64,000 bases of DNA from contig JAPYRG010000004.1 of the NCBI GenBank assembly GCA_029936965.1, positions 1 to 64,000 of the forward strand, given 5' to 3'. Below the pieces are notes generated by a model. It was not told the DNA's origin. It worked only from the letters and a program-made list of their open reading frames with translations, and did no database searches. A program made the position numbers and the translations under genes. Below, one piece after another: positions 34,112-43,240 of this stretch; the stretch's first letter is position 1, and every line of letters begins with the position of its first letter. Origin of the DNA: Fidelibacterota bacterium. Its GTDB lineage: Bacteria; Fidelibacterota; Marinisomatia; Marinisomatales; TCS55.

Positions 34112-36222
34112 TGATAAGATATAGCCTATTAACTGTTATGATATATTCAATAATATCTGCAAATGATATGACCCTGGAAGCGCCTGATGGCTCAACTATA
34201 TTTATTCATCGTGACGAATATGGAGTGCCTCATATTGTTGCAGATCATGATTATGCAGTTTCCTATGGGCAAGGTTTTGCTGAAGCGCAAGATCGTCTTT
34301 TTCAAATGGATTTAAATAGAAGAGGAGCTTTGGGAAGGTTAAGTGAATGGTTTGGCGATCAGACAATGAGTTTTGATAAGGATATACGTCGGTTAGGATA
34401 TACCAAATCAGAGTACGATGAAATGTTTTCCGAATTAGATATTGGAGTACAACAATTAATTACTGCTTATGTTGGAGGGATAAATGCGTATGTGGATTCA
34501 ATGTCAGTGAATTCTTCTAAATATAAACCTTCCGAATATATTGGAAGACAATTTGAGCCTTGGGAAGTATCTCATTCATTAGCCTTTGCAGTTTATTTTG
34601 TTAGGCTATTTGGTATGTTTGGTGGGGAAGAGTTAATACGCTTAACTGAATTACAAAATAATGGTTTGGAATGGTTTAATCAAAATCGTCCTGTTAATGA
34701 TAGCACATGTACTACAACTCTAATAGATGATGGAACGGTCTTAAATCGTAATTGGAATTATTCTGGCATGGTTATTCCTGATCATATTGCTGAGGAAATT
34801 GAATCCCATAGACAGGAAATACGACAATTTGCTGAAGAGAATGGTTTAATATTTAAATTAGGTAGTTTTTCTGCTGCAATTAGTTCATCAAAATCTTCAA
34901 GTGGTAACGCTATGATCCTTGGATGCCCACAAATGGGAGGTCCAAATTATGATGAAACATCTAGGACGATGGAAGTTGAGCTTCAATCACCAGATTTACA
35001 TGTTGGAGGATTAAGTATACCAGGATTTCCAGGAGTAGTCATTGGTCATTCAGATTATATGGGATGGACAAATACCAGCGGGGTTAGTGATAATGTAGAT
35101 GTATATATAGATTCGACCCAAAGCCAGAATTTTGATGACGGATATTGGCATAATGGAGAATGGTTAGAATTTGAAGCAATTACTGATACAATATACACCT
35201 TTACAGGGTATGAAATTTTTACGCATTATAGGACAATCCATGGGCCAGTATTTTCAGCACATATGCCATCACATCAAGTCTATTCATATAAAATGACATT
35301 TTGGAAAAAGGAAATTGAGAGTACTAGCTATATCTATAATGCAATGAAAGCCACGAATATGGAAGAGTTTGAAAATGCGATAAAACTTGCACCAATGTCA
35401 TTTAATTATATTGTTATTGATCATAATGGAAATATTGGCTATTGGCATGGAGGGTTGCATCAGGACCGCAGTGATAATGTGCATCCATATTTACCTCATA
35501 AAGGAGACGGATCGGAAGAGTGGGGAGGGTTCTTAGACTTTGAAGATCTTCCGCAGGGTGATAACTCTTCTATTGGGTATTTTGCAAATTTTAATAATAA
35601 ACCTGTTTCATGGTGGAATAATGGTGATTTTGGTCCTTGGATAAATGGGATTTCTTTATGTGATCGTAATGACTTAATTACTGATTATATTGCTTCTTTA
35701 AACTTAATGACCCTTGAAGATGTAAAGAATATTCCATACACAATAAATGATCATGGTACATATCAATACGCTCTTGAACTAAGTTCGAATGAAGCTATTG
35801 ATTATAATATTAATCCACCAGGGCAAAGTGCTTTTATTAATATGATGGGAGTTCATAGCGAACATACATATGATCAATGGCCATTACATGAAGAATGGGA
35901 GTTTAAAGATCAGTTGTTTGGTGGAACTGTAGTAAATGTTAATCAGGAAACAATACCTCAAATCTTTTCTATTAGGGATCCTTATCCAAACCCGTTTAAT
36001 CCAATAGTAAATATTATTTTTACATTAAATCATGGAACAAAAGTGACAGCAGAAATAATTGACATGAATGGTAAGATAGTTGATACATTGATTAATCATA
36101 ATCTTATGCAAGGTAAGCATAAAATTTCTTGGGTTTCAGACTCTCATTCCAGCGGAATATATTTTATTCGAATCACTACTCCAGATCTAATTGAAACAAA
36201 AAAACTATTGTTACTTAAGTGA
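34111..36222 (+). CDS. Secreted penicillin acylase family (S45) hydrolase with sorting domain
   Basis: The 703-residue Ntn-hydrolase precursor has a signal peptide, an A-chain with DEYGVPHIVADHDYAVSYGQ and GFAEAQDRLFQMDLNRRGAL, and a probable autocleavage site before Ser252 (LGSFSAAISSSK). The B-chain contains VIGHSDYMGWTNT and NYIVIDHNGNIGYWHGG. Members cleave acyl amides, including beta-lactams and acyl-homoserine lactones. The region after the cleavage site lacks the common SNNW form, so activity should not be assumed. The C-terminus is a sorting domain (YPNPFNP ... KLLLLK). It overlaps the cupin gene by one base. Confidence 0.8.
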   Translation: MIRYSLLTVMIYSIISANDMTLEAPDGSTIFIHRDEYGVPHIVADHDYAVSYGQGFAEAQDRLFQMDLNRRGALGRLSEWFGDQTMSFDKDIRRLGYTKSEYDEMFSELDIGVQQLITAYVGGINAYVDSMSVNSSKYKPSEYIGRQFEPWEVSHSLAFAVYFVRLFGMFGGEELIRLTELQNNGLEWFNQNRPVNDSTCTTTLIDDGTVLNRNWNYSGMVIPDHIAEEIESHRQEIRQFAEENGLIFKLGSFSAAISSSKSSSGNAMILGCPQMGGPNYDETSRTMEVELQSPDLHVGGLSIPGFPGVVIGHSDYMGWTNTSGVSDNVDVYIDSTQSQNFDDGYWHNGEWLEFEAITDTIYTFTGYEIFTHYRTIHGPVFSAHMPSHQVYSYKMTFWKKEIESTSYIYNAMKATNMEEFENAIKLAPMSFNYIVIDHNGNIGYWHGGLHQDRSDNVHPYLPHKGDGSEEWGGFLDFEDLPQGDNSSIGYFANFNNKPVSWWNNGDFGPWINGISLCDRNDLITDYIASLNLMTLEDVKNIPYTINDHGTYQYALELSSNEAIDYNINPPGQSAFINMMGVHSEHTYDQWPLHEEWEFKDQLFGGTVVNVNQETIPQIFSIRDPYPNPFNPIVNIIFTLNHGTKVTAEIIDMNGKIVDTLINHNLMQGKHKISWVSDSHSSGIYFIRITTPDLIETKKLLLLK

Positions 36223-36232
36223 CAATAGTTTT
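36201..36232. terminator. Bidirectional terminator overlapping the acylase stop codon
   Basis: AAAACTATTGT-T-A-C (36201-36214) pairs with G-T-G-ACAATAGTTTT (36219-36232), 14 bp with one wobble and loop TTAA. The stem includes the last codons and the stop of the acylase gene. T-rich tails lie on both strands, and the next gene converges from 36243. Confidence 0.8.
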
Positions 36233-36242
36233 AATAATTAGA

Positions 36243-37331
36243 TTAAGAACCATTAGAATCATGTCTTTTTAAATAGAGAAGAAATGATCTAGAAGCAGAG
36301 CTAGAGACCAACCCGTATCCATTAACAATATTTGAATTCGGCATCACAAATTGGTTGAATTCTGGAAGCCCTTGAAAATAATTGAAAGTTGCATCATCTG
36401 TTGCCTGAAAAGTCATTAGTTGTAATCCATAATAATCAAAGAATAACCAAGTCATACTTACGGGTGAAGTTTCTACATTCCAAGGCCAGGGATTATATCT
36501 GAATGGTGTATTTTTTCCCCATCCTGATTCTTCAATTGAACCACGTGGATATGTTTCTTTCCATAATTCATATACGTCTTTGTACGTTGTGTCATAAATT
36601 AAATTAATAAAACAACTATCACGTAACCCATTTTGATTCCAATCATCAAAAAACTCATCTTCATTCCATATACCGTCATTATTTGTATCTGTAAATGGTT
36701 CAAGATCTATTGAATCTGCATCTATTGCATATGTCATAATGCGAACAGTTTGATAGTCTTCTTCATTAAAATTTATTTTAAATAGTGGATAACTTGCAAA
36801 ACTCTCAGTAAAACAATCGCCTTGTTTGAGATCTAAAGTATCTATTGATCCTGTTATCGGAGGGTATGACCAGGGGTCATAATTATTTATATTAATTTGT
36901 GGGACATTGTAACTATTACCGTTGCATGCATAAATAGATTGAGGTTCTGAACTGATCTCTATTTTTTCAGGAATTGTTGTGACTCCAGATACTGTATCAT
37001 TACCAATAATAGCCGCAACTCTATAGGTTACACCTCCTTGAAAGATATAATCTGAATCTGCGAAATATCTTCCTGGGGATCCTGAGACTGGATCCAGGTG
37101 CATATTAACTGTATCTCCGATTATATAAACTTGCGCATCTTCAATCCATAAATCTTTTGAACTAATTTTTTCATTCAAACTTGCAGATCTAGCAACAAAT
37201 ACTGTATCAATTAATGGAAAATTAGATCGAAGATTTGCCCACAATACAAGTTTTTCTTCATAGGTGGCTTGACCATCATTAATTGAACATGAAAAGAATA
37301 TAAAAGTGAAAATTATTAATATTTTTTTCAT
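36243..37331 (-). CDS. DUF4249-like lipoprotein paired with TonB receptor
   Basis: The 362-residue protein has a lipoprotein signal (FIFFSC, Cys15), then a beta-sandwich N-terminal part with VFVARSASLNEK and VYIIGDTVNMHLDPVSGSPGRY, typical of DUF4249 proteins encoded directly after TonB-dependent receptors in Bacteroidota relatives. It contains Asp-rich Ca-binding-like loops (DTNNDGIWNEDEFFDDWNQN). It probably caps or assists substrate delivery to the receptor two bases upstream. The substrate is unknown. Confidence 0.7.
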   Translation of the reverse strand: MKKILIIFTFIFFSCSINDGQATYEEKLVLWANLRSNFPLIDTVFVARSASLNEKISSKDLWIEDAQVYIIGDTVNMHLDPVSGSPGRYFADSDYIFQGGVTYRVAAIIGNDTVSGVTTIPEKIEISSEPQSIYACNGNSYNVPQININNYDPWSYPPITGSIDTLDLKQGDCFTESFASYPLFKINFNEEDYQTVRIMTYAIDADSIDLEPFTDTNNDGIWNEDEFFDDWNQNGLRDSCFINLIYDTTYKDVYELWKETYPRGSIEESGWGKNTPFRYNPWPWNVETSPVSMTWLFFDYYGLQLMTFQATDDATFNYFQGLPEFNQFVMPNSNIVNGYGLVSSSASRSFLLYLKRHDSNGS

Positions 37332-37333
37332 AA

Positions 37334-39697
37334 TTAAAAATAGACAGTAATTCCTAAGCTTGGTATGGCTGGAAATAGGCTTAAAGGTTTTTCTTGAATA
37401 CGGCCTTCATCTTCCTCATCAACATTTGTTTCGCCAACATCAGGAACACCATTTCCATTAGCATCATGATCTAATTCGACCCAATCTCCATCATCATCCT
37501 TACCGTTATTTATACTACCTAAATTATAAATATACGTAAATATATTTTTTTTATTATATGTATTAATAATCTGAAAAAAGAAATCTGCATTTCTTCCAAA
37601 TAATTTTCCATGACGCACAATGCCAAAATCTAATCGGTCATATACTGGATAACGACCACTATTTCGTGACCCAGGAATAGTACTAAATGTTGAACTTGGA
37701 TCTCCAGGTAATTTTTCTACATAATATCCTAATATTGGTGTAAATGCTTGCCCAGATTGCCATGTCCATTTCCAGTTTAATTCCCACTTTATGTTAAAAG
37801 AATAATTTCCTAAGATATTAAGAACGTGAGTACGATCCCAATTTGTATAATATTCACTTTTAACATTGTTTAGTTGGCTAGTCATAATTTTTCTAGCAAC
37901 AGAATTTGTATATGCAACCCATCCAGTTAGTTTACCAAATGTTTTTTGGGCAAATAGTTCAATCCCATATGCATACCCATCTGCTGGAGTAAAAGTATCA
38001 ATTAATTTATCTTCTGAAACATCTGCATCCGTAGAAGAAGTTAGGTTTTCAAAGGTTAGCATATTTTGCAATTCTTTATAATAAACTTCAATCTGAATTT
38101 TATATATATCATTTATATATTCTTCATAACCAACTACTGCTTGTTGAGCTTTTGCAGGATCAACCGAATTATCTACAGCTAGCCAATTATCTAAAATTGT
38201 GGGGTTATAATCATCTTGCGCTGTTTGGATAAATTGGTGATAATTACCAAATGCTAAATTTATATATCGATCATCTGTTAGAAGAAACTTTAATCCCATT
38301 CGTAAGTCGATATATGGGGTGCTTGAGTATACGCTATAATAATTATATCTTATGCCGGGCTCAAATATAAAACTCGGAGAAACCTTCCATTTAAGTTTTG
38401 TATATAAACTAGCTTCTAGCGGTCTTTCTCTTATATAAAAAGATGTATCCTCTAAAAAAGTATTTAGATATTTGAAATCAAGTTGTTTTACCTGTACGCC
38501 TGAGCGGAACTCAGTTTTTGATGATTGAAAAAGTGTTAGATTAGATGAAAGGGTGTGATCAACAATCTTATTAGCACTTTTCAATCCATCTTCACCACCT
38601 AGATTAAAATTTGTAAAAAACTCGCTGGACGCAGCAAGAAAATTCCCAACTAGTTTTTCATTAAATACTCTACGAAATGACATACTATAAGTATTGTTTC
38701 CCCAGTCTGCAGTTAACCCAAGTGTATTAAAGATTAAATCATCTATTCCTCTATAAATACTAAATGAAATACGATCTTTATCATTTAAATCTGAAAATAA
38801 ATGTCCTTGTAAATCATAAAAATAATAGGGAGGAATATTCTCAGAAGTTTTTGGAGGTAGAATTTTAGGCAATAAATAATCAAAATATGTTCTACGAGCA
38901 GATAATAACCATGCTCCTTTATAGAACGGGCCTTCCATAGTAGTTTGAGCAGATAATAATGATATACTAGTTTTTCCTTGAAAGTAATTGCGATTTCCTT
39001 CTCTACTTAGGACATTTAATACTGCAGATAATCTCCCACCGTACTCTGCATTAAATCCTCCTTTAATAAGTTCAGCTTCTTTAACTGCATCCACTATAAA
39101 ATTTGAGAATATCCCACCAAAATGTGTTGGGTTATAAACGGTAATTCCATCTAAAAGAATTAAATTTTGATCTGTATTACCACCGCGAATTACTAAGCCA
39201 GTACTAGCTTCATTATTTGTAAGAACACCAGGTAATGCTTGGATAGTACGAAAGATATCTGGTTCTGCAAGGGCAGGCGCAGCTTTTATAATTCGAGGAG
39301 ACAAGTTTATTGTACTTGGTTGAATATTGTTCTTACGTTGCAACTTTTCTGCTGATACCTCAACTTCGCTAATTTCAAGAGCTTCTACTTCAAGTGATAA
39401 ATTCATTTTAATAGATTCATTTTGTGTAACATTTATTTCCTTTTTGGATGTATTATATCCGATGTAAGAGACAATTAAGTTATAATTACCTGGATTAATA
39501 TTCTGTATAACATAATAACCATTTCTATCTGTCGACATTCCATTACCAGTTTCTTGGATAAATACATTTGCGCCAATTAAAGCCTCACCTGTCTCTTGAT
39601 CCGTTATAAATCCAGAAACACTATTATTTTGGGCATATAGAAGCCCATTAATAAATAACAAAAATAATATATTGATAAATCTATAATGAGTAATCAT
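37334..39697 (-). CDS. TonB-dependent receptor with carboxypeptidase-regulatory domain
   Basis: The 787-residue protein has a signal peptide, then a carboxypeptidase-regulatory-like domain (about 26-105: VSGFITDQETGEALIGANVF, GYYVIQNINPGNY). A TonB plug follows (about 140-225: DIFRTIQALPGVLTNNEAST, GLVIRGGNTDQNLILLDGIT, GGRLSAVL), then a beta-barrel to the C-terminal Phe. It imports an unknown substrate across the outer membrane with TonB energy. It has the FecA/Oar-like architecture without the SusC hallmark. The DUF4249 lipoprotein follows at 2 bases; DUF523-DUF1722 overlaps its start by one base. Confidence 0.9.
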   Translation of the reverse strand: MITHYRFINILFLLFINGLLYAQNNSVSGFITDQETGEALIGANVFIQETGNGMSTDRNGYYVIQNINPGNYNLIVSYIGYNTSKKEINVTQNESIKMNLSLEVEALEISEVEVSAEKLQRKNNIQPSTINLSPRIIKAAPALAEPDIFRTIQALPGVLTNNEASTGLVIRGGNTDQNLILLDGITVYNPTHFGGIFSNFIVDAVKEAELIKGGFNAEYGGRLSAVLNVLSREGNRNYFQGKTSISLLSAQTTMEGPFYKGAWLLSARRTYFDYLLPKILPPKTSENIPPYYFYDLQGHLFSDLNDKDRISFSIYRGIDDLIFNTLGLTADWGNNTYSMSFRRVFNEKLVGNFLAASSEFFTNFNLGGEDGLKSANKIVDHTLSSNLTLFQSSKTEFRSGVQVKQLDFKYLNTFLEDTSFYIRERPLEASLYTKLKWKVSPSFIFEPGIRYNYYSVYSSTPYIDLRMGLKFLLTDDRYINLAFGNYHQFIQTAQDDYNPTILDNWLAVDNSVDPAKAQQAVVGYEEYINDIYKIQIEVYYKELQNMLTFENLTSSTDADVSEDKLIDTFTPADGYAYGIELFAQKTFGKLTGWVAYTNSVARKIMTSQLNNVKSEYYTNWDRTHVLNILGNYSFNIKWELNWKWTWQSGQAFTPILGYYVEKLPGDPSSTFSTIPGSRNSGRYPVYDRLDFGIVRHGKLFGRNADFFFQIINTYNKKNIFTYIYNLGSINNGKDDDGDWVELDHDANGNGVPDVGETNVDEEDEGRIQEKPLSLFPAIPSLGITVYF

Positions 39698-40665
39698 TAA
39701 TCTAATACTCTTCCTTTTGCATAATCTGATGGATCGATTAATTCTTGTGGAAATGGTTGAAAAAATATCTGTTTTGATAAATAAGGTTGGTCATATCTTG
39801 CCATCCAAGATTCTAGAATACTGTTAACTCCACTCACGGGTATAATTTTAGATCGTACTTTTTCTAAAGTATTTAGAAAATATTTCTTTTCTTTAGAATT
39901 TAAATCTTTTGAAAAATATCCCAATGCATGCATATGAACATTAATTACTGAATGTTTATTAGGTCTCCTTGAAAATAATTCTTTTAACATTTCAAAATAT
40001 AATTCTACAGTATCTTCTATTTTTTGGTCAGTTAAAGAAGCCAATAATTTACCCATTTTTTTTAAAATTGTCTGATTATACATCATGAATAAATACTTAT
40101 TTTTACTATGATATTCAATGAGTTTTCCTCTAGTCGGCTTTGTTACCTCATCTCTAAAGTTAGCAATTGCAAATATTGCCGTGAAAAAATGTTCTCTAAC
40201 TTCCGTATTTTTTAATCGACCTTCCTCCTCAATAGGAAAATTAGAAAAGTGATGCAATATCGATTTAGCAAATAATCCCTTATCTTTGAATTTTACTGAA
40301 GGTTTATCTATGTCATCAAATACTCTAATACCATAAATGCCACAAGATGGAGATCTATTTTTTAATATAAAACCATCAATCGTACCCAAATTATTAACAA
40401 ATTGATCACTAAACTTTTTCATTTTAACTGTTATATCTTTTTTTGTGTTAGGTTGGACCAATATTATTTCTTTGTTTTTATAGATTAATCGAATTGGATC
40501 TCGAGGTGTGCCTAGCCCTATTTCTACTTCAGGACATATGGGAATAAATTCAACATAATCTTTTAATGAGCGTATGATTGAATCATTAATTGATAGGCCA
40601 TTATACCTACATTGATCAAATTCTAAACATTTGCTTACAACAATTCTCGGCTTAGAAATTTTCAT
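39697..40665 (-). CDS. DUF523 - DUF1722 (YbgA-like) fusion protein
   Basis: The N-terminal DUF523 shows VSKCLEFDQCRYNG and FILKNRSPSCGIYG with conserved Cys residues that may bind a metal or cluster. The C-terminal DUF1722 shows EVREHFFTAIFAIANFRD, LIEYHSKNKYLFMMYNQ and HVMGYF-like HMHALGYFSKDL. This fusion is common in bacteria and is often beside photolyase genes, but no photolyase is in this window. The molecular function is unknown. It overlaps the TonB receptor gene by one base and lies in a long minus-strand run. Confidence 0.88.
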   Translation of the reverse strand: MKISKPRIVVSKCLEFDQCRYNGLSINDSIIRSLKDYVEFIPICPEVEIGLGTPRDPIRLIYKNKEIILVQPNTKKDITVKMKKFSDQFVNNLGTIDGFILKNRSPSCGIYGIRVFDDIDKPSVKFKDKGLFAKSILHHFSNFPIEEEGRLKNTEVREHFFTAIFAIANFRDEVTKPTRGKLIEYHSKNKYLFMMYNQTILKKMGKLLASLTDQKIEDTVELYFEMLKELFSRRPNKHSVINVHMHALGYFSKDLNSKEKKYFLNTLEKVRSKIIPVSGVNSILESWMARYDQPYLSKQIFFQPFPQELIDPSDYAKGRVLD

Positions 40666-40707
40666 ATTTGATCAGATGATTTATTAATTACTAGTTTAAT
40701 AGGTAAG

Positions 40708-41634
40708 CTAGTTCGTTGATAAATAGGACAAATTTTCAACAGTGAACTCTGTCGGTTGAATATCAAACTCATCAAAAGCAGTGCTTGAATTACAAGTATT
40801 ACCTTCTAATAACATTGTTAATTGATCTTTTGTGATGGGGAAAATTGGAAGCCATTCAAGCAACATAGCGGCCATTTTAATTGGTTCCACAGGTGCAGGT
40901 ATTTTCCATTTGTTTTTTTCTGATGCTTTGGAAATAGTATCAATAAGTTCTATCCAGTTATAAGAATATAGACCCCCAAGATTATATATTTTTTTGTATG
41001 TGTTTTCCATCTCTATGCATTTAACAAAACATTTAGCTACATCAGTTATATGTATTGGAGACATGGAAAATTTTCCTGCGTTAATTACATTAAGTTTTTC
41101 AAAAAAGAGTGGTGCGGGCAATGGAAGATTTAACATATCATTTCTCAATTGAGTGCAAAATTCAATTGAACCCTTTGGATCGCCAAAAATTAAAGATGGA
41201 CGAAATATTGTCCAGTTAAGATTAGAACTTTTGAGATATTGATCAGCTAAAAATTTTGTAGATTGATATTTTGTGCCTTCATATTTAACCCCATTTGCAC
41301 TCATAAGAATAAATCGTTTTACTCCTAATTCTTTAGCAATATCTATGCAACACTTTGCTCCTTCAAAATGTGTCTTTTCAAAAGTAATCCCTTTTTTGGG
41401 ATATTGTCTGATTAACCCGATATTATAAATTATCGCATCAGATTCTTTAATTGTATTCTCGATTATTTCTTTATCAGAAATATCACCAATCTTTAAGGTA
41501 CAATCATTTGCTCTAGATACTTTATTTTCTGATCCTGGCCTAACTAACAGAAGAGGATTATGTCCATTATTCAATAGCTCATCTGTTATATATGTTCCTA
41601 CGAAGCCAGTTCCGCCAAACAATGCTACTTTCAT
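40708..41634 (-). CDS. NAD(P)-binding atypical SDR (complex I NDUFA9-like)
   Basis: The 308-residue Rossmann protein begins VALFGGTGFVGTYITDELL (3-21), followed by GDISDKEIIENTIKESDAIIYNIG and HFEGAKCCIDIAKELGVKRFILMS. The match is to the NDUFA9-like atypical short-chain dehydrogenases. These often act as assembly or quinone-related factors, or as NAD(P)H-dependent isomerases. It is followed closely upstream by an SRPBCC protein gene (2 bases), a pairing often seen in bacteria. Confidence 0.85.
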   Translation of the reverse strand: MKVALFGGTGFVGTYITDELLNNGHNPLLLVRPGSENKVSRANDCTLKIGDISDKEIIENTIKESDAIIYNIGLIRQYPKKGITFEKTHFEGAKCCIDIAKELGVKRFILMSANGVKYEGTKYQSTKFLADQYLKSSNLNWTIFRPSLIFGDPKGSIEFCTQLRNDMLNLPLPAPLFFEKLNVINAGKFSMSPIHITDVAKCFVKCIEMENTYKKIYNLGGLYSYNWIELIDTISKASEKNKWKIPAPVEPIKMAAMLLEWLPIFPITKDQLTMLLEGNTCNSSTAFDEFDIQPTEFTVENLSYLSTN

Positions 41635-41636
41635 AA

Positions 41637-42080
41637 TTATTTCTCCATTATTGAATCTTTAGTATATGATTTGTAATCATCATTTTCAAAATGTTTATCT
41701 ATAACTCTTTTACGATAATAGAATATATTTTGTAGATCTTTTCTTATCCAAAGATAATTTAATATACGACCTAAGATGCTAAACGGTATTGAATATACGA
41801 CTCTATCTTTAATTTCTACTCTACCATCCATTTCATGAAATGTATGCGTATGATGCCACATAGTATATAGTCCTTTAATTTGCTGATCAATAAACATATG
41901 AGGCAACTCAAAGTCAGTTATTAAACTTCTCCAATGGATTGGTATCCCCATTAAATAAATCTTACAATCAATTAATCTACCAGTATCCATTTTGATCGGA
42001 GCTGGTGTTAATATTATAAATCCTAATCTTGTCGGAGTAATTATAGATAAATTTTCTGCTTTAGAAAAGAATTCAAACAC
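41637..42080 (-). CDS. SRPBCC (START-like) protein, start codon uncertain
   Basis: The first conventional start is GTG 42080, giving 147 residues beginning VFEFFSKAENLSIITP. The frame is open for 16 more codons upstream (YEVIYSVQFINKPIED), right up to the TGA of the pirin gene in the same frame. Those residues complete the first strand and helix expected of an SRPBCC domain. No ATG, GTG or TTG occurs in those codons; only ATA and ATT triplets could serve. The domain body (ITDFELPHMF, HHTHTFHEMDG, RVVYSIPFS) is typical of cyclase/dehydrase-type ligand binders. A near-cognate start, stop readthrough from pirin, or a sequence error would each fit. Confidence 0.75.
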   Translation of the reverse strand: MFEFFSKAENLSIITPTRLGFIILTPAPIKMDTGRLIDCKIYLMGIPIHWRSLITDFELPHMFIDQQIKGLYTMWHHTHTFHEMDGRVEIKDRVVYSIPFSILGRILNYLWIRKDLQNIFYYRKRVIDKHFENDDYKSYTKDSIMEK

Positions 42081-42128
42081 ATCTTCAATCGGTTTATTAA
42101 TAAATTGTACAGAGTATATAACTTCATA

Positions 42129-42956
42129 TCATTTCACTAATTCACCATTTTGATAATCAGTAAAAGCCTGTAATACTTCTTTTTTAGTATTCATTACAAA
42201 TGGTCCACCACGAGCGACAGATTCATTTAGAGGCTTACCTCCAACAACAATAAATTTTGATCCATTCTTTTCTGTACTTAATTCTAAATCACCTAAGTCA
42301 TTGAGAACTGCTAAGTTATTTTTTGATACATTTCTATCCATAATAATATTCCCTTCATATACATAAATAAACACATTCCATCCATCTATTAATGGCAAAT
42401 TAAAATTTGCATCATGCTTTAAATTAACATCATGATAAAACATCTCAGTATGGGATCTCCCCGGGCCTTTAATATCATTATATTTTCCTGCAATAATCTT
42501 TATTTCACCACCAGGAAAATTAATTTGAGGTATTTTATCTTTAGGTATATCCCTGTAGGCAGGCTTAATCATTTTCAATTCTTTTGGAAGATTAAGCCAT
42601 AGTTGAAATCCCCGAACTAACCCTTCAGTCTGCTCTGGCATCTCACTATGTATTACTCCTCTACCAGCTGTCATCCATTGTACCGATCCATCTGATAGAA
42701 CCCCTTCATTACCATTTGAATCTTTATGACGAAATTTACCATTTAACATGTAGGTTATTGTTTCAAACCCTCTGTGTGGATGCGAAGGGAAACCAGCTAT
42801 ATAGTCTTTAGGATGATCGCTTCCGAATTCATCAAGTAATAAAAAAGGATCTAACATATCTAATTCTGAGGTGCCAATAATTCGTGTAAGATTGACACCT
42901 GCGCCATCAGATGTTTGAACTCCCTTAAAAATATTCTTAATTTTTCGAACTTTCAT
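42129..42956 (-). CDS. Pirin family protein
   Basis: The 275-residue bicupin has the pirin N-terminal signature SHPHRGFETITYMLNGKFRH (about 57-76) with His metal ligands, GSVQWMTAGRGVIHSE, and EGLVRGFQLWLNLP. The C-terminal cupin ends with a conserved RGGPFVMNT. Bacterial pirins can act as quercetinases or interact with metabolic enzymes; the role here is unknown. The stop TGA is followed in the same frame by the SRPBCC coding region. Confidence 0.92.
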   Translation of the reverse strand: MKVRKIKNIFKGVQTSDGAGVNLTRIIGTSELDMLDPFLLLDEFGSDHPKDYIAGFPSHPHRGFETITYMLNGKFRHKDSNGNEGVLSDGSVQWMTAGRGVIHSEMPEQTEGLVRGFQLWLNLPKELKMIKPAYRDIPKDKIPQINFPGGEIKIIAGKYNDIKGPGRSHTEMFYHDVNLKHDANFNLPLIDGWNVFIYVYEGNIIMDRNVSKNNLAVLNDLGDLELSTEKNGSKFIVVGGKPLNESVARGGPFVMNTKKEVLQAFTDYQNGELVK

Positions 42957-43014
42957 TTTATTGGAACCATTATTTCATTTAATGAAAAATAATTTGACCC
43001 AAGGTGTTGTTACA

Positions 43015-43236
43015 CTAAAATTCACTCGTCTCATATTTTTTAAAAAAAACATTACCGTTTGAACCATCAAAAATCATTACGAATGTAGTTTTATTGTTTG
43101 TTTGTCCACTTTCATAAATGCCAGGAATGATGACCAAAGATCTATTATCTTTAGTTGTTAGTTTATGATACCATCCCTCAAAGAAAGGTCGTTTATTTTT
43201 ATGGCCATGATATGCACTAGGATTATGAATTATCAT
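43015..43236 (-). pseudogene. N-terminal fragment of tocopherol cyclase family protein
   Basis: The 73-residue frame reads NPSAYHGHKNKRPFFEGWYHKL, then SLVIIPGIYES and FVMIFDGSNGNVFF. This is the start of the tocopherol-cyclase family (normally about 300 residues or more), with the FEGWY motif. It stops at EF, only 58 bases before the pirin gene, so the rest of the protein is gone. It begins 4 bases after the acetoacetyl-CoA synthetase stop, in an operon-like position. A functional small protein is possible but less likely. Confidence 0.6.
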
Positions 43237-43240
43237 AACA

